Source: Microcaldota archaeon (GTDB lineage: Archaea; Micrarchaeota; Micrarchaeia; Micrarchaeales; CABMGC01). From it: DNA of 32,322 nt. The notes under the pieces are model-generated. The model was given only the letters and a program-made list of their open reading frames with translations, was not told the origin of the DNA and did not search any database. A program made the position numbers and the translations under genes. The first letter of the stretch is position 1. Each line of letters starts with the position of its first letter. Shown in pieces: positions 1 to 8,096 of the stretch. The DNA lies in the NCBI GenBank assembly GCA_021811535.1, contig JAJZOF010000020.1, forward strand, positions 74,572-106,893, in the 5' to 3' direction.

Positions 1-1
1 A

Positions 2-148
2 ATGGGGCTGCGCAGGGATATGGCGCCTGGGTCAAATTCTATCCGCGTTGCAGCATTTACGGCAGCTGCGGCGCTTGCAGGGGGCCTGAACCAGCACAGG
101 CTGGCTTATAATGACGGGCTGGCAAATACTAAGGAGAAGCTTATATGA
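2..148 (+). CDS. 3' end of an unidentified CDS (truncated by window start)
   Basis: Open frame ...MGLRRDMAPGSNSIRVAAFTAAAALAGGLNQHRLAYNDGLANTKEKLI* ending in TGA just before the HMG-CoA reductase start; no family recognised. Confidence 0.35.
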   Translation: MGLRRDMAPGSNSIRVAAFTAAAALAGGLNQHRLAYNDGLANTKEKLI

Positions 149-157
149 AGTGCTTTT

Positions 158-1408
158 ATGGATAAGAAAAATATTGATGAGACATTGGAGAGGATAGAGA
201 AAGGGGAATTAAAACTTTATTCTCTCGAAAAATCCATTGGAATTGACAGCAATACGGCAACGATGATAAGGAGGATTTACCTGGAAAAGAAGTTCGGGTG
301 CGGCTTGTCTGCCGTAGGATCCACTGCCCTCGACTTCAATGATGCTGTTGACAGGAATATAGAGAATCCGGTTGGTGCTGTGCAGGTACCGCTTGGATAC
401 GCCGGAGAGATAAAGGTGAATGGTCTGCACGCCTCAAGAAGCTATCCGATACTTCTTGCGACTACGGAAGGGAGGCTCGTTGCAGGCATATCCAGAGGAA
501 TATCCGCCTCGAATGAGGCTGGCGGGATAAATGCTGCAGTGGTAAGAGATGGTATGACAAGGGATGTGCTTATAAGAACCGGCAACGTCAAGGAGGCTGC
601 ATCGTTCTCCGCTTTCGTCTCTGGCGCTGCTGGGCAGGAGATACTCAGGAAGGCGTTCTCCGAGAGTACAAGACATGGAAAGTTTATAGAATGCCGGCCT
701 TATCCGTCAGGAAGGGATGTGCATCTCCGTTTCAGGGCAACAACAGGAGCAGCCATGGGAATGAATATGGTTACCATAGCCTCCAAAATGGCATCCGATG
801 CGATTGTAAGGGAATTCGGCAAGAGCAAAGGAATCGAAGCGGGGATAATAAGCGAGTCGGGAAATATGTGCTCCGACAAAAAACCTGCTCTGATAAATTT
901 TATAGAAGGAAGGGGGGTTTCGGTGATTGCGGATGTCTTCATAACCGCAGAGATTCTTGAGAGGCGGTTTGGCGTTAAGCCTGAAGTAGTTGCAGACCTG
1001 AACAAATCGAAGAACCTGAGCGGCTCGGCCCTTGCGGGCTCGCATGGCTTTAATGGGCATGTGGCAAATATGCTTGCCTCTTTGTATCTCGCCCTCGGAC
1101 AGGATATGGCGCAGGTCGTTGAAGGAGCGCAGGCACTTACCGATGCTGCGGCTGTAAGAGGCGGACTTTATATCTCATGTTACCTTCCATCAATAGAGAT
1201 AGGGACTTATGGAGGCGGCACTAAGAGGGAGACGCAGATGGAAGTATTGAAGATGATGGGTCTGTATGGGGATAATGATCCTGAAGGAGCATCAAGGCTG
1301 CAGCTTGCTGAAGTTATAGCGGCGGTCTGCCTTGCAGGAGAGCTTAATCTTCTCTGCGCAGAGGCAGCGAAGGACTTGTCCTCAAGCCATGGCAAGATCA
1401 AGAGATAG
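158..1408 (+). CDS. hmgA: Hydroxymethylglutaryl-CoA reductase (class I, mevalonate pathway)
   Basis: 416 aa ORF with HMGR-type segments: GCGLSAVGSTALDFNDAVDRNIENPVGAVQVPLGYAGEI, FRATTGAAMGMNMVTIA, GSALAGSHGFNGHVANMLASLYLALGQDMAQVVE. Confidence 0.95.
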   Translation: MDKKNIDETLERIEKGELKLYSLEKSIGIDSNTATMIRRIYLEKKFGCGLSAVGSTALDFNDAVDRNIENPVGAVQVPLGYAGEIKVNGLHASRSYPILLATTEGRLVAGISRGISASNEAGGINAAVVRDGMTRDVLIRTGNVKEAASFSAFVSGAAGQEILRKAFSESTRHGKFIECRPYPSGRDVHLRFRATTGAAMGMNMVTIASKMASDAIVREFGKSKGIEAGIISESGNMCSDKKPALINFIEGRGVSVIADVFITAEILERRFGVKPEVVADLNKSKNLSGSALAGSHGFNGHVANMLASLYLALGQDMAQVVEGAQALTDAAAVRGGLYISCYLPSIEIGTYGGGTKRETQMEVLKMMGLYGDNDPEGASRLQLAEVIAAVCLAGELNLLCAEAAKDLSSSHGKIKR

Positions 1409-1439
1409 GGTTAAAATCCTTACATATTGATATATTGTC

Positions 1440-2834
1440 ATGGTTCCGTACCTCAGGATTCAGAGCGCCATGGAGTACCTGATGACGTATGGATGGGCGA
1501 TACTTATTATTGCAGTGGTGCTTGGCGCGCTCTTCGAGTTGGGAGTCTTTAGTGGATCCGGCCTTCCGACAGCGTGCGTAGCGTACTCTGGATTCAAGTG
1601 CAGTAATCCGGAACTCTCAAGTGGAGGAATACTTACCGCAGATATCGGATACGTAGGTACGGGAATCACTGTCCAGGGAATTGCTTGCACCACTAACCAG
1701 ACGCCCCCGACATCTTACTCTCCTGTTGCCCTCAATTTTCTTGCAGGGCAGACTTATAATCTCTCTTTTTCTTGCCCATTAAGCAACTCTGCGATAGGTT
1801 CGCATTTCGACGGATATTTATGGATAGTATATTCTGAGGGCTCTCAGGTGGGCCTCAGCCAGATGATCGCGAGCATAAGCGCAACAGTATCTACCACATC
1901 GCAGGGCTTTGTCTATTGCGTTGGAGGCGATACGGGAAGTACGGGCACCACATTTGATTATTATGGAGGAGTGACGCAGAACGGGCTTAGCGCATGGAAG
2001 AAATCACCGGTAACGTATCCTGCCAATGTACAGGACCAATCTTGCGCCTCTAACGGGGCGGAGGTCTTTTGCGTCGGAGGAAGCGGATCTTCATCCTCTA
2101 ATTCTGTATACTACGCACCCATCTCATCGGCTTATACCGGTGTCCAGGGATGGAGCACTGCTGCCAGCTATCCTGGAAGCGTTGTCGGAGAAGAGTGTGC
2201 ATTTGGAAGTTATACTGGTGATTTGTATTGTGTGGGGGGATATTACGACAATGCTTACACAAATGATGTCTTCTACTCCTCTGCCGGAGCTTCGGGGCTC
2301 GGTGGATGGAGGGCTGGAACCCCGTATCCGATAGGGCAGATAACCGGCACATCGTGCGTCACTTACCTGGGATACTTATATTGCATAGGCGGATCCAATG
2401 GGGCTGCTATCTTCACAACTAGTACTTATTATGCTAGCATCGCGTCAGGCGCTGATGGGAACTGGCTTTCTACGGAGCCGTATCCGATTACCATTGCTGG
2501 GCAGCCGTGCGTGATAAGCGGGAGCGTGGTTTACTGCATTGGAGGATACACCAACAGCGGGTCTTCGGTAGGTGAGACTGGAGACGTTTATTATGCTACT
2601 GTAGGGAGCGGGGGGATAGGAGCGTGGAAGCAAAGCAGTAGTTACCCACTTCAAATCGGCGGGGAGTCGTGCGCAGTGGTTAATAACGATATATACTGTG
2701 TTGGGGGGTACACTCCTGTAGGACTTACTTCTAACGTATATTACGCAGCGCTTACTTCCAGCGGTGTGGGCAATTGGATTGCGACCTCTTCCTTCCCGAG
2801 CGGGCTGCAGTATGAATCCTGCTTTGCGGGTTAG
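1440..2834 (+). CDS. Type IV pilin-like N-terminus, Cys-containing domain and six Kelch-like repeats
   Basis: N-terminal RIQSAMEYLMTYGWAILIIAVVLGALFELGVF pilin-like helix; six repeats with YC[VI]GG ... W ... YP ... [SPE]C pattern. Confidence 0.8.
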   Translation: MVPYLRIQSAMEYLMTYGWAILIIAVVLGALFELGVFSGSGLPTACVAYSGFKCSNPELSSGGILTADIGYVGTGITVQGIACTTNQTPPTSYSPVALNFLAGQTYNLSFSCPLSNSAIGSHFDGYLWIVYSEGSQVGLSQMIASISATVSTTSQGFVYCVGGDTGSTGTTFDYYGGVTQNGLSAWKKSPVTYPANVQDQSCASNGAEVFCVGGSGSSSSNSVYYAPISSAYTGVQGWSTAASYPGSVVGEECAFGSYTGDLYCVGGYYDNAYTNDVFYSSAGASGLGGWRAGTPYPIGQITGTSCVTYLGYLYCIGGSNGAAIFTTSTYYASIASGADGNWLSTEPYPITIAGQPCVISGSVVYCIGGYTNSGSSVGETGDVYYATVGSGGIGAWKQSSSYPLQIGGESCAVVNNDIYCVGGYTPVGLTSNVYYAALTSSGVGNWIATSSFPSGLQYESCFAG

Positions 2835-2937
2835 GTTCAGGATTACGCGCCAGATATGGTTTTGTACATAAAACGGGCGCATAAATAAGATTTAAGAATA
2901 TTACGCTATATAGTATTAATACGCCTTTTATGATTGC

Positions 2938-3513
2938 ATGAAGTTGGAAATGGTAGAGTCTAATAAGAATTCGATTAGGTTCAAGTTGAGTGGCATCAGT
3001 TTTAACTTTGCAAATTCGCTCAGAAGGATTGCAATAAACAGCATCGATACCTTCGCCATAGATAGCGTGACCCTGTATGAAAACTCTGGTGCGATGTTTG
3101 ATGAGTATCTTGCGCACCGCATAGGGCTGGTGCCAATACATACACCGCTTAGCGGATATACGCGGGAAGATCAGATAGTCTTTTCGATGAATGCTTCTGG
3201 ACCTACAATAGTGTATTCTAAGGACCTCAAGAGCAGTGACAAGGAAGTCAAGGTAGCGAATGAGAACATACCAATAATGAAGCTCAGAGAGGGGCAGAGC
3301 ATAAGGCTTGACGGCAAGGCTGTTATGAACAATGCGTCAAGGAGCGCGAAGTTCCAGCCGGCGTTGGTCACCTACAAAGCACTCTCCGATACAGATTTTG
3401 AGTTTTATATAGAGAGCTTCGGACAGCTACCACCCCAGGAGGTGCTGAGGAAGGCGTTAAGTATAATAACAGATGACATAAAAGAAGTATACAAAGAGGT
3501 AAAGAAACATTAA
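2938..3513 (+). CDS. rpoD: DNA-directed RNA polymerase subunit D
   Basis: 191 aa, SFNFANSLRRIAINSIDTFAIDSVTLYENSGAMFDEYLAHRIGLVPIHTP; alpha/Rpb3-like; synteny with tRNA-Leu and L18e. Confidence 0.93.
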   Translation: MKLEMVESNKNSIRFKLSGISFNFANSLRRIAINSIDTFAIDSVTLYENSGAMFDEYLAHRIGLVPIHTPLSGYTREDQIVFSMNASGPTIVYSKDLKSSDKEVKVANENIPIMKLREGQSIRLDGKAVMNNASRSAKFQPALVTYKALSDTDFEFYIESFGQLPPQEVLRKALSIITDDIKEVYKEVKKH

Positions 3514-3514
3514 C

Positions 3515-3600
3515 GCGGGGGTGGCAGAGCATGGTCAAATGCGCTGGCTTGAGGGGTCAGTAGTTTAGCACTTGCGTGAGTTCAAATCTCACCCCCCGCA
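3515..3600 (+). tRNA. tRNA-Leu (GAG), type II with long variable arm
   Basis: Acceptor GCGGGGG/CCCCCGC + A73; anticodon stem CTGGC/GTCAG, loop TTGAGGG; T-arm GTGAG TTCAAAT CTCAC; no encoded CCA. Confidence 0.92.
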
Positions 3601-3616
3601 ATGGAAAGGTTTTGCA

Positions 3617-3964
3617 ATGGCAGTAACAAAGAGAATAGAAAACAAGGACAAGGCAGAATGGATAAGCCTAGCCTCAAGCGCAGGGAAGGCAAGCAAGACA
3701 GCAAAGAGGATCGCAGAGCTCGCCTCCAGGCCTAAGAGGCAGATGGTGGCGGTAAATCTTGATAAGATAGACATGCTTGCCGAGGACGGCTCAGACATAG
3801 TGGTACCTGGGAAGGTGCTAGGCATCGGAAGTATAAGCAAGAAGTTCAGGATCTCTGCCATAAGCTACTCTTCTTCGGCGCAGGAGAAGCTTAAACGCGG
3901 GGGCTGCGAGATAGTCGAGATAGGGCAAATGCTTAAAAAGGACAAGATAAAAGTTATTATGTGA
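3617..3964 (+). CDS. rpl18e: Ribosomal protein L18e (eL18)
   Basis: Start reassigned to ATG 3617 (MAVTKRIENKDKAEWISLAS...), since the ORF-track start at 3572 lies inside tRNA-Leu; VPGKVLGIGSISKKFRISAISYSSSAQEKL. Confidence 0.9.
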   Translation: MAVTKRIENKDKAEWISLASSAGKASKTAKRIAELASRPKRQMVAVNLDKIDMLAEDGSDIVVPGKVLGIGSISKKFRISAISYSSSAQEKLKRGGCEIVEIGQMLKKDKIKVIM

Positions 3965-4401
3965 TTTTTGTGCAGGAATACAACATAGATTGCAGAGGTT
4001 ATGTCCTTGGCAGGCTATCGACAAAGGTAGCCAAACTGCTTCTTCAGGGCAACAAGGTAAACCTCTTCAATGCAGAGGAGCTTGTGATAAGCGGCCACCT
4101 GAAGAGCATATACGGCAAGTACAAACACCACATAGAGCTTCAGGACAAGGCAAATCCTGAACATTCTCCTTATTGGTCCAGAAGACCTGACTTCTTTGTC
4201 AAGAGGATAGTGCGTGGCATGCTTCCCTACAAGAAGGCAACAGGGAAAGCAGCATACAGCAGGCTGAAGGTGTACATAGGCGTGCCAGAGAATTTCAAGG
4301 ATGTCAAGTACAGCGAGATAGAGGCAAAGAAGGAGGAGAGCGTCTTTGAGACATGCATAAGCATAAAGGAGCTTTCCGGCAAGCTTGGATATAAGATTTG
4401 A
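3961..4401 (+). CDS. rpl13: Ribosomal protein L13 (uL13)
   Basis: GTG start; YNIDCRGYVLGRLSTKVAKLLLQG...RRPDFFVKRIVRGMLPYKKATGKAAYSRLKVYIGVP. Confidence 0.93.
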   Translation: MIFVQEYNIDCRGYVLGRLSTKVAKLLLQGNKVNLFNAEELVISGHLKSIYGKYKHHIELQDKANPEHSPYWSRRPDFFVKRIVRGMLPYKKATGKAAYSRLKVYIGVPENFKDVKYSEIEAKKEESVFETCISIKELSGKLGYKI

Positions 4402-4952
4402 TGATCTATATGGCAGAGGAAAAAACAGATAGCCTTAACAAGGAACTTAATGAATTCTCGCAGGTCAAGGAGAGCCCAAAACAGAAACAGGAAGCGCCTA
4501 AGAAGACTGCAAGGCACAAGAAAAAGCCCGCGGCCAAGGTCAGGGAGAGTGTTATAACTGTCAGGGGCAAGAGGAAGAGGGCAATAGCAAGGGCCAGCAT
4601 AGTCTCCGGCAGCGGAATAATCAGGGTAAACCGGATAAACGCAGAGCTAATCAAACCGAGTGATCTCAGGAATATCATACTTGAGCCTCTTCTCGTAAGC
4701 GAGAAGGCTTCCGAACTTGCTGCACGATCAGATATAGAGATCTTTGTAAAGGGAGGAGGGAGCAGCGGGCAGGCGCAGGCTGCGCGGAGCGCATTGGCAA
4801 AAGTGATTGTAGCTGCGGCAGGGGATGATTCCCTCCGGAAGAAGTACATGGATTACGACAGGGCACTTCTTGTTGACGATTATAGGAGAGTGGAACCGAA
4901 GAAGTTCAAGGGTCCGAAGGCAAGGGCGAGGTTCCAGAAGTCCTATAGGTGA
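4398..4952 (+). CDS. rps9: Ribosomal protein S9 (uS9) with Lys/Glu-rich N-terminal extension
   Basis: VRGKRKRAIARASIVSGSGIIRVN...FVKGGGSSGQAQAARSALAKVIV...ARARFQKSYR terminus; about 50-residue charged extension. Confidence 0.92.
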   Translation: MMIYMAEEKTDSLNKELNEFSQVKESPKQKQEAPKKTARHKKKPAAKVRESVITVRGKRKRAIARASIVSGSGIIRVNRINAELIKPSDLRNIILEPLLVSEKASELAARSDIEIFVKGGGSSGQAQAARSALAKVIVAAAGDDSLRKKYMDYDRALLVDDYRRVEPKKFKGPKARARFQKSYR

Positions 4953-4958
4953 TTTCCT

Positions 4959-5159
4959 ATGATGATACCGGTAAGGTGCTTCTCGTGCGGGCAGGTAGTA
5001 GCTGACAGATGGGAGGAATTTGACATGAGAGTCAACAAGAACAAGGAAGACCCTGAGAAGGTCCTTGAAGAACTGAAGGTAAACAGGTATTGCTGCAGGC
5101 GCATGCTGATAAGCCATGTCGACCTGATCGATGAAGTTATAAATTTCAGCATGAAGTAA
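4959..5159 (+). CDS. rpoN: DNA-directed RNA polymerase subunit N (Rpb10-like)
   Basis: 66 aa, [21 protein letters not shown]...[16 protein letters not shown]. Confidence 0.95.
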   Translation: MMIPVRCFSCGQVVADRWEEFDMRVNKNKEDPEKVLEELKVNRYCCRRMLISHVDLIDEVINFSMK

Positions 5160-5213
5160 AGGCGGGGTGCGATAAGGATAAAAAGCATTTAGTATTAATA
5201 TATTGCTGCAGAC

Positions 5214-5323
5214 GGGGTCGTCTGCTAGTCTGGTTAGGCTCTGTGCTTAGGGAGCACATGACCCGAGTATAAAATATTAGGGAATTCAAAGGGCTTTATG
5301 CCATGAAAATCTCGGCGACCCCG
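5214..5323 (+). tRNA. tRNA-Pro-like gene (anticodon as read AGG) with a 43-nt interrupted T-loop; two candidate mini-introns at 5268-5284 and 5291-5309
   Basis: Acceptor GGGGTCG/CGACCCC; anticodon stem TGTGC/GCACA, loop TTAGGGA; T-stem CCGAG (5263-5267)/CTCGG (5311-5315) separated by 43 nt; removing both introns gives TTCAAAT. Position between rpoN and S2 matches tRNA-Pro synteny in other archaea. Confidence 0.75.
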
Positions 5324-5347
5324 AATGCATTTTGAGAGGTATGGTTA

Positions 5348-5962
5348 ATGGAGAACAATTTTCTTGTGGATCAGGCAGAGTATCTGGAGGTAGGGATACA
5401 TATAGGCACTAAGATAAGGACGCCTGGCATGAAGAGGTTTGTCTATAAGGTAAGGGAGGATGGGCTGTATATGCTTGACCTCTCCACGATAGACAGCAGG
5501 ATAAAGGATGCAGCGAAGATGCTTGCCCAGTATGAGCCGAAGGATATTGTTGTAACCGCATCAAGGGTATATGCCATCTCTGCGGCATCCAAATTCGCCG
5601 AGATAACAAACGCAACACTGCTTAAGGGCAGGGTTATGCCAGGTATATTCACAAATCCGAACAGGGAAGACTACATCGAGCCTGAGATAATACTTGTCAG
5701 CGATACGAGGAACGAGAAGCAGGCGGTAAAGGAGGCGAACAAGACCAATATACCTCTCGTAGCACTCTGCGACACGGATAACTGGGTAAAGTTTGTCGAT
5801 ATGATCATACCGTGCAATAACAAGGGCAGAAGGTCATTGGCCCTGATTTATTACCTTCTTGCAAGGGAATTCCTGAAGGAGAAAGGATTAATAAAATCAA
5901 ACGAGGAATTCAAGTACCAGATCTCCGATTTCGAAGCGAAAGTGGAGATGAAGGCGAAGTAG
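5348..5962 (+). CDS. rps2: Ribosomal protein S2 (uS2)
   Basis: EYLEVGIHIGTKIRTPGMKRFVYKVREDGLYMLDLSTID...GRVMPGIFTNPN...PLVALCDTDNWVKFVDMIIPCNNKGRRSLALIYYLLARE. Confidence 0.95.
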   Translation: MENNFLVDQAEYLEVGIHIGTKIRTPGMKRFVYKVREDGLYMLDLSTIDSRIKDAAKMLAQYEPKDIVVTASRVYAISAASKFAEITNATLLKGRVMPGIFTNPNREDYIEPEIILVSDTRNEKQAVKEANKTNIPLVALCDTDNWVKFVDMIIPCNNKGRRSLALIYYLLAREFLKEKGLIKSNEEFKYQISDFEAKVEMKAK

Positions 5963-6517
5963 TTGGATCTCTCAAGAAACACAATGAAGCGCGGCAACCT
6001 AAGGCTGCAATCGGCAGTCGATTACCTCGTCTCCCTTGGTTTCGGAATTCTCGTGCTCTCCATATCTCTTTTCATAATATTCAGCATAAGCGTAAATGCG
6101 CCTGCACAGGCGAGCCCAAACTGCGCGTCTGTTCCGGGCTTTTCGTGCGGATTCTATTCGCTTAGCAGCAATGGCGTATTGACTATAAACCTGGCACAGG
6201 CCCTGGGCGGCAACCTTAAGATAAATGGGATTGCGTGTTCCAGCCAGTTCAACTCGTCAGGGAATGGTCCATCATATGGCAACTCTGGCGTTACTGCAAA
6301 TTCGCTTTACTATCCGGCAACGTTTAACACACCAGTTGTTTATACTGACACCTACGATACGTTTAACGTCTACTGCTTCAACAGCGGAGGGATCGCCGCC
6401 GGACCCATCGGAAATTATTATACAGGATACTTATGGCTGAATTACACGATAGAGGGCACTCCGGGGTTCTCAAACAGGATAGAACAGGTAGTCAGCCTCA
6501 CGGCAAAGTATGCTTAG
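5963..6517 (+). CDS. Pilin-like protein with Cys-containing ectodomain, related to the N-terminal part of the 1440-2834 product
   Basis: LRLQSAVDYLVSLGFGILVLSISLFIIFSISV followed by C..VPGFSC..LSSNGVLTINL...INGIAC...YTGYLWLNYT. Confidence 0.65.
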   Translation: MDLSRNTMKRGNLRLQSAVDYLVSLGFGILVLSISLFIIFSISVNAPAQASPNCASVPGFSCGFYSLSSNGVLTINLAQALGGNLKINGIACSSQFNSSGNGPSYGNSGVTANSLYYPATFNTPVVYTDTYDTFNVYCFNSGGIAAGPIGNYYTGYLWLNYTIEGTPGFSNRIEQVVSLTAKYA

Positions 6518-6541
6518 GCGTTAGGTGGAGCCATTGCCCAC

Positions 6542-7999
6542 TTACTCGTATTTTTTGAATAGGAGGCCGCCTTTCTTCGGCCTGGGGGCCTCTCTCCTGA
6601 AACTGCAGTTTTTCAACTCTGGCTTCTCTGTGCATGAGAGCTGCTCGGCCATCTTCATTGATGTGGAAGGCATAAACGGATAGATTAGTATGGAGATCAC
6701 CCTGCATGCCTCGAGCAGGTTGCAGAGCACTTCGCCGAGTGCTTCCCCTTCCAGATGCCATGGCTCCTTCTGGTTCACATACCTGTTCGCCTCTTTCACG
6801 AACCTCCATATCTCTTCCAGGGCCCCGAATGTGTCAAGCGAGCACACCTTCCTGTCTATCTCCTGAATGTTCAGGGATTTATCGAGTTCAGGCTGGCCGC
6901 TTATCTTCCCATCGTATTTTTCAGCTATTGATATGGTGCGATACAGCAGATTCCCCATCTCCGATGCGAGTTCGCTGTTTATCCTTGCTTTCATTGCCCT
7001 CTCGGAGAAGTCGCCATCCTGCCCGAGTGGCATCTCCCTGAGGAGAAAGTAGCGGAATGCATCTGAGGAATATTTTCTCGACATCTCCACCGGATCTACG
7101 GTATTCCCGAGGGATTTGGACATCTTAGTGCCGTCTATTGTCCACCATCCATGTGCAAATACCATATCAGGTATATCGAATCCTGCCGAGATGAGCATTG
7201 CAGGCCAGATGACTGAATGGAACCAGTTTATCTCTTTCCCTACCAGATGTATGTCTGCGGGCCAGAACTCACTGAACTTCTCCGTGCCTATGCCCAGGGC
7301 GCTTATGTAATTTATCAGCGCCTCTACCCACACGTATATGGTGTGTTTCGTGTCAAGGGGAAACGGTATTCCCCAACTTACTGCGGTGCGTGTTATGCTC
7401 AGATCCTTCAGGCCGGAATTAAGCCTATTGAGTATCTCTTCAGAGCGGAAATCAGGAGAGAGAAATGAGGGGTTCGACCTGTATAGTTCTAGAAGCTTAT
7501 CCCTGTAGCCGCTCAGCCTGAAGAAGTATGATTCCTCCTTTATCCGTCTTACCTCCCTGCCGCAGAACGGGCACTTCCCGTCTTTGAGCTGAGTCTCCGT
7601 AACGAATGTCTCATCCGGAGTGCAGTACCAGCCCTCGTACTCCCCTTTGTATATGTCGCCTGATTTATCCATCCTTTTTATAAACTCGGCCACCGCTTTT
7701 TCATGCCTGTCCTGGCTTGTCCTTATGAAATCGTCATTTGATATCTGCAGGGTCTCCCACGTCTCAATGTATTTTTTAACCACGCCATCGACAAATTCCT
7801 TTGGGGTTGTGGAGTTTTTCCTGGCGGCTTCGCTTATCTTCTCACCGTGCTCGTCGGTTCCAGTGAGGAAGAACACTGAGTCTCCCCTTATCCTATGCCA
7901 TCTTGCAAGAACATCCGCAGCTACAGTAGTGTATGCATGCCCTATGTGCGGCTTGTCGTTCACGTAGTATATTGGGGTGGTTATATAGAATTTTTGCAC
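6542..7999 (-). CDS. metG: Methionyl-tRNA synthetase
   Basis: FYITTPIYYVNDKPHIGHAYTTVAADVLARWHR; FLTGTDEHGEKI; KMSKSLGNTVDP. Confidence 0.95.
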   Translation of the reverse strand: MQKFYITTPIYYVNDKPHIGHAYTTVAADVLARWHRIRGDSVFFLTGTDEHGEKISEAARKNSTTPKEFVDGVVKKYIETWETLQISNDDFIRTSQDRHEKAVAEFIKRMDKSGDIYKGEYEGWYCTPDETFVTETQLKDGKCPFCGREVRRIKEESYFFRLSGYRDKLLELYRSNPSFLSPDFRSEEILNRLNSGLKDLSITRTAVSWGIPFPLDTKHTIYVWVEALINYISALGIGTEKFSEFWPADIHLVGKEINWFHSVIWPAMLISAGFDIPDMVFAHGWWTIDGTKMSKSLGNTVDPVEMSRKYSSDAFRYFLLREMPLGQDGDFSERAMKARINSELASEMGNLLYRTISIAEKYDGKISGQPELDKSLNIQEIDRKVCSLDTFGALEEIWRFVKEANRYVNQKEPWHLEGEALGEVLCNLLEACRVISILIYPFMPSTSMKMAEQLSCTEKPELKNCSFRREAPRPKKGGLLFKKYE

Positions 8000-8096
8000 T
8001 GGAGCTCACTCCGTATTTTATGTATCTTTATATTCGTAGAAACATTTATTATCCTGCCATGAGAAACTTCTTTGCTCTATATCTCTGGGTTTTATA

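Noticed and set aside
3572-3616. ORF-track start of L18e at 3572
   Set aside because: It lies inside tRNA-Leu (3515-3600); the in-frame ATG at 3617 gives the normal L18e N-terminus
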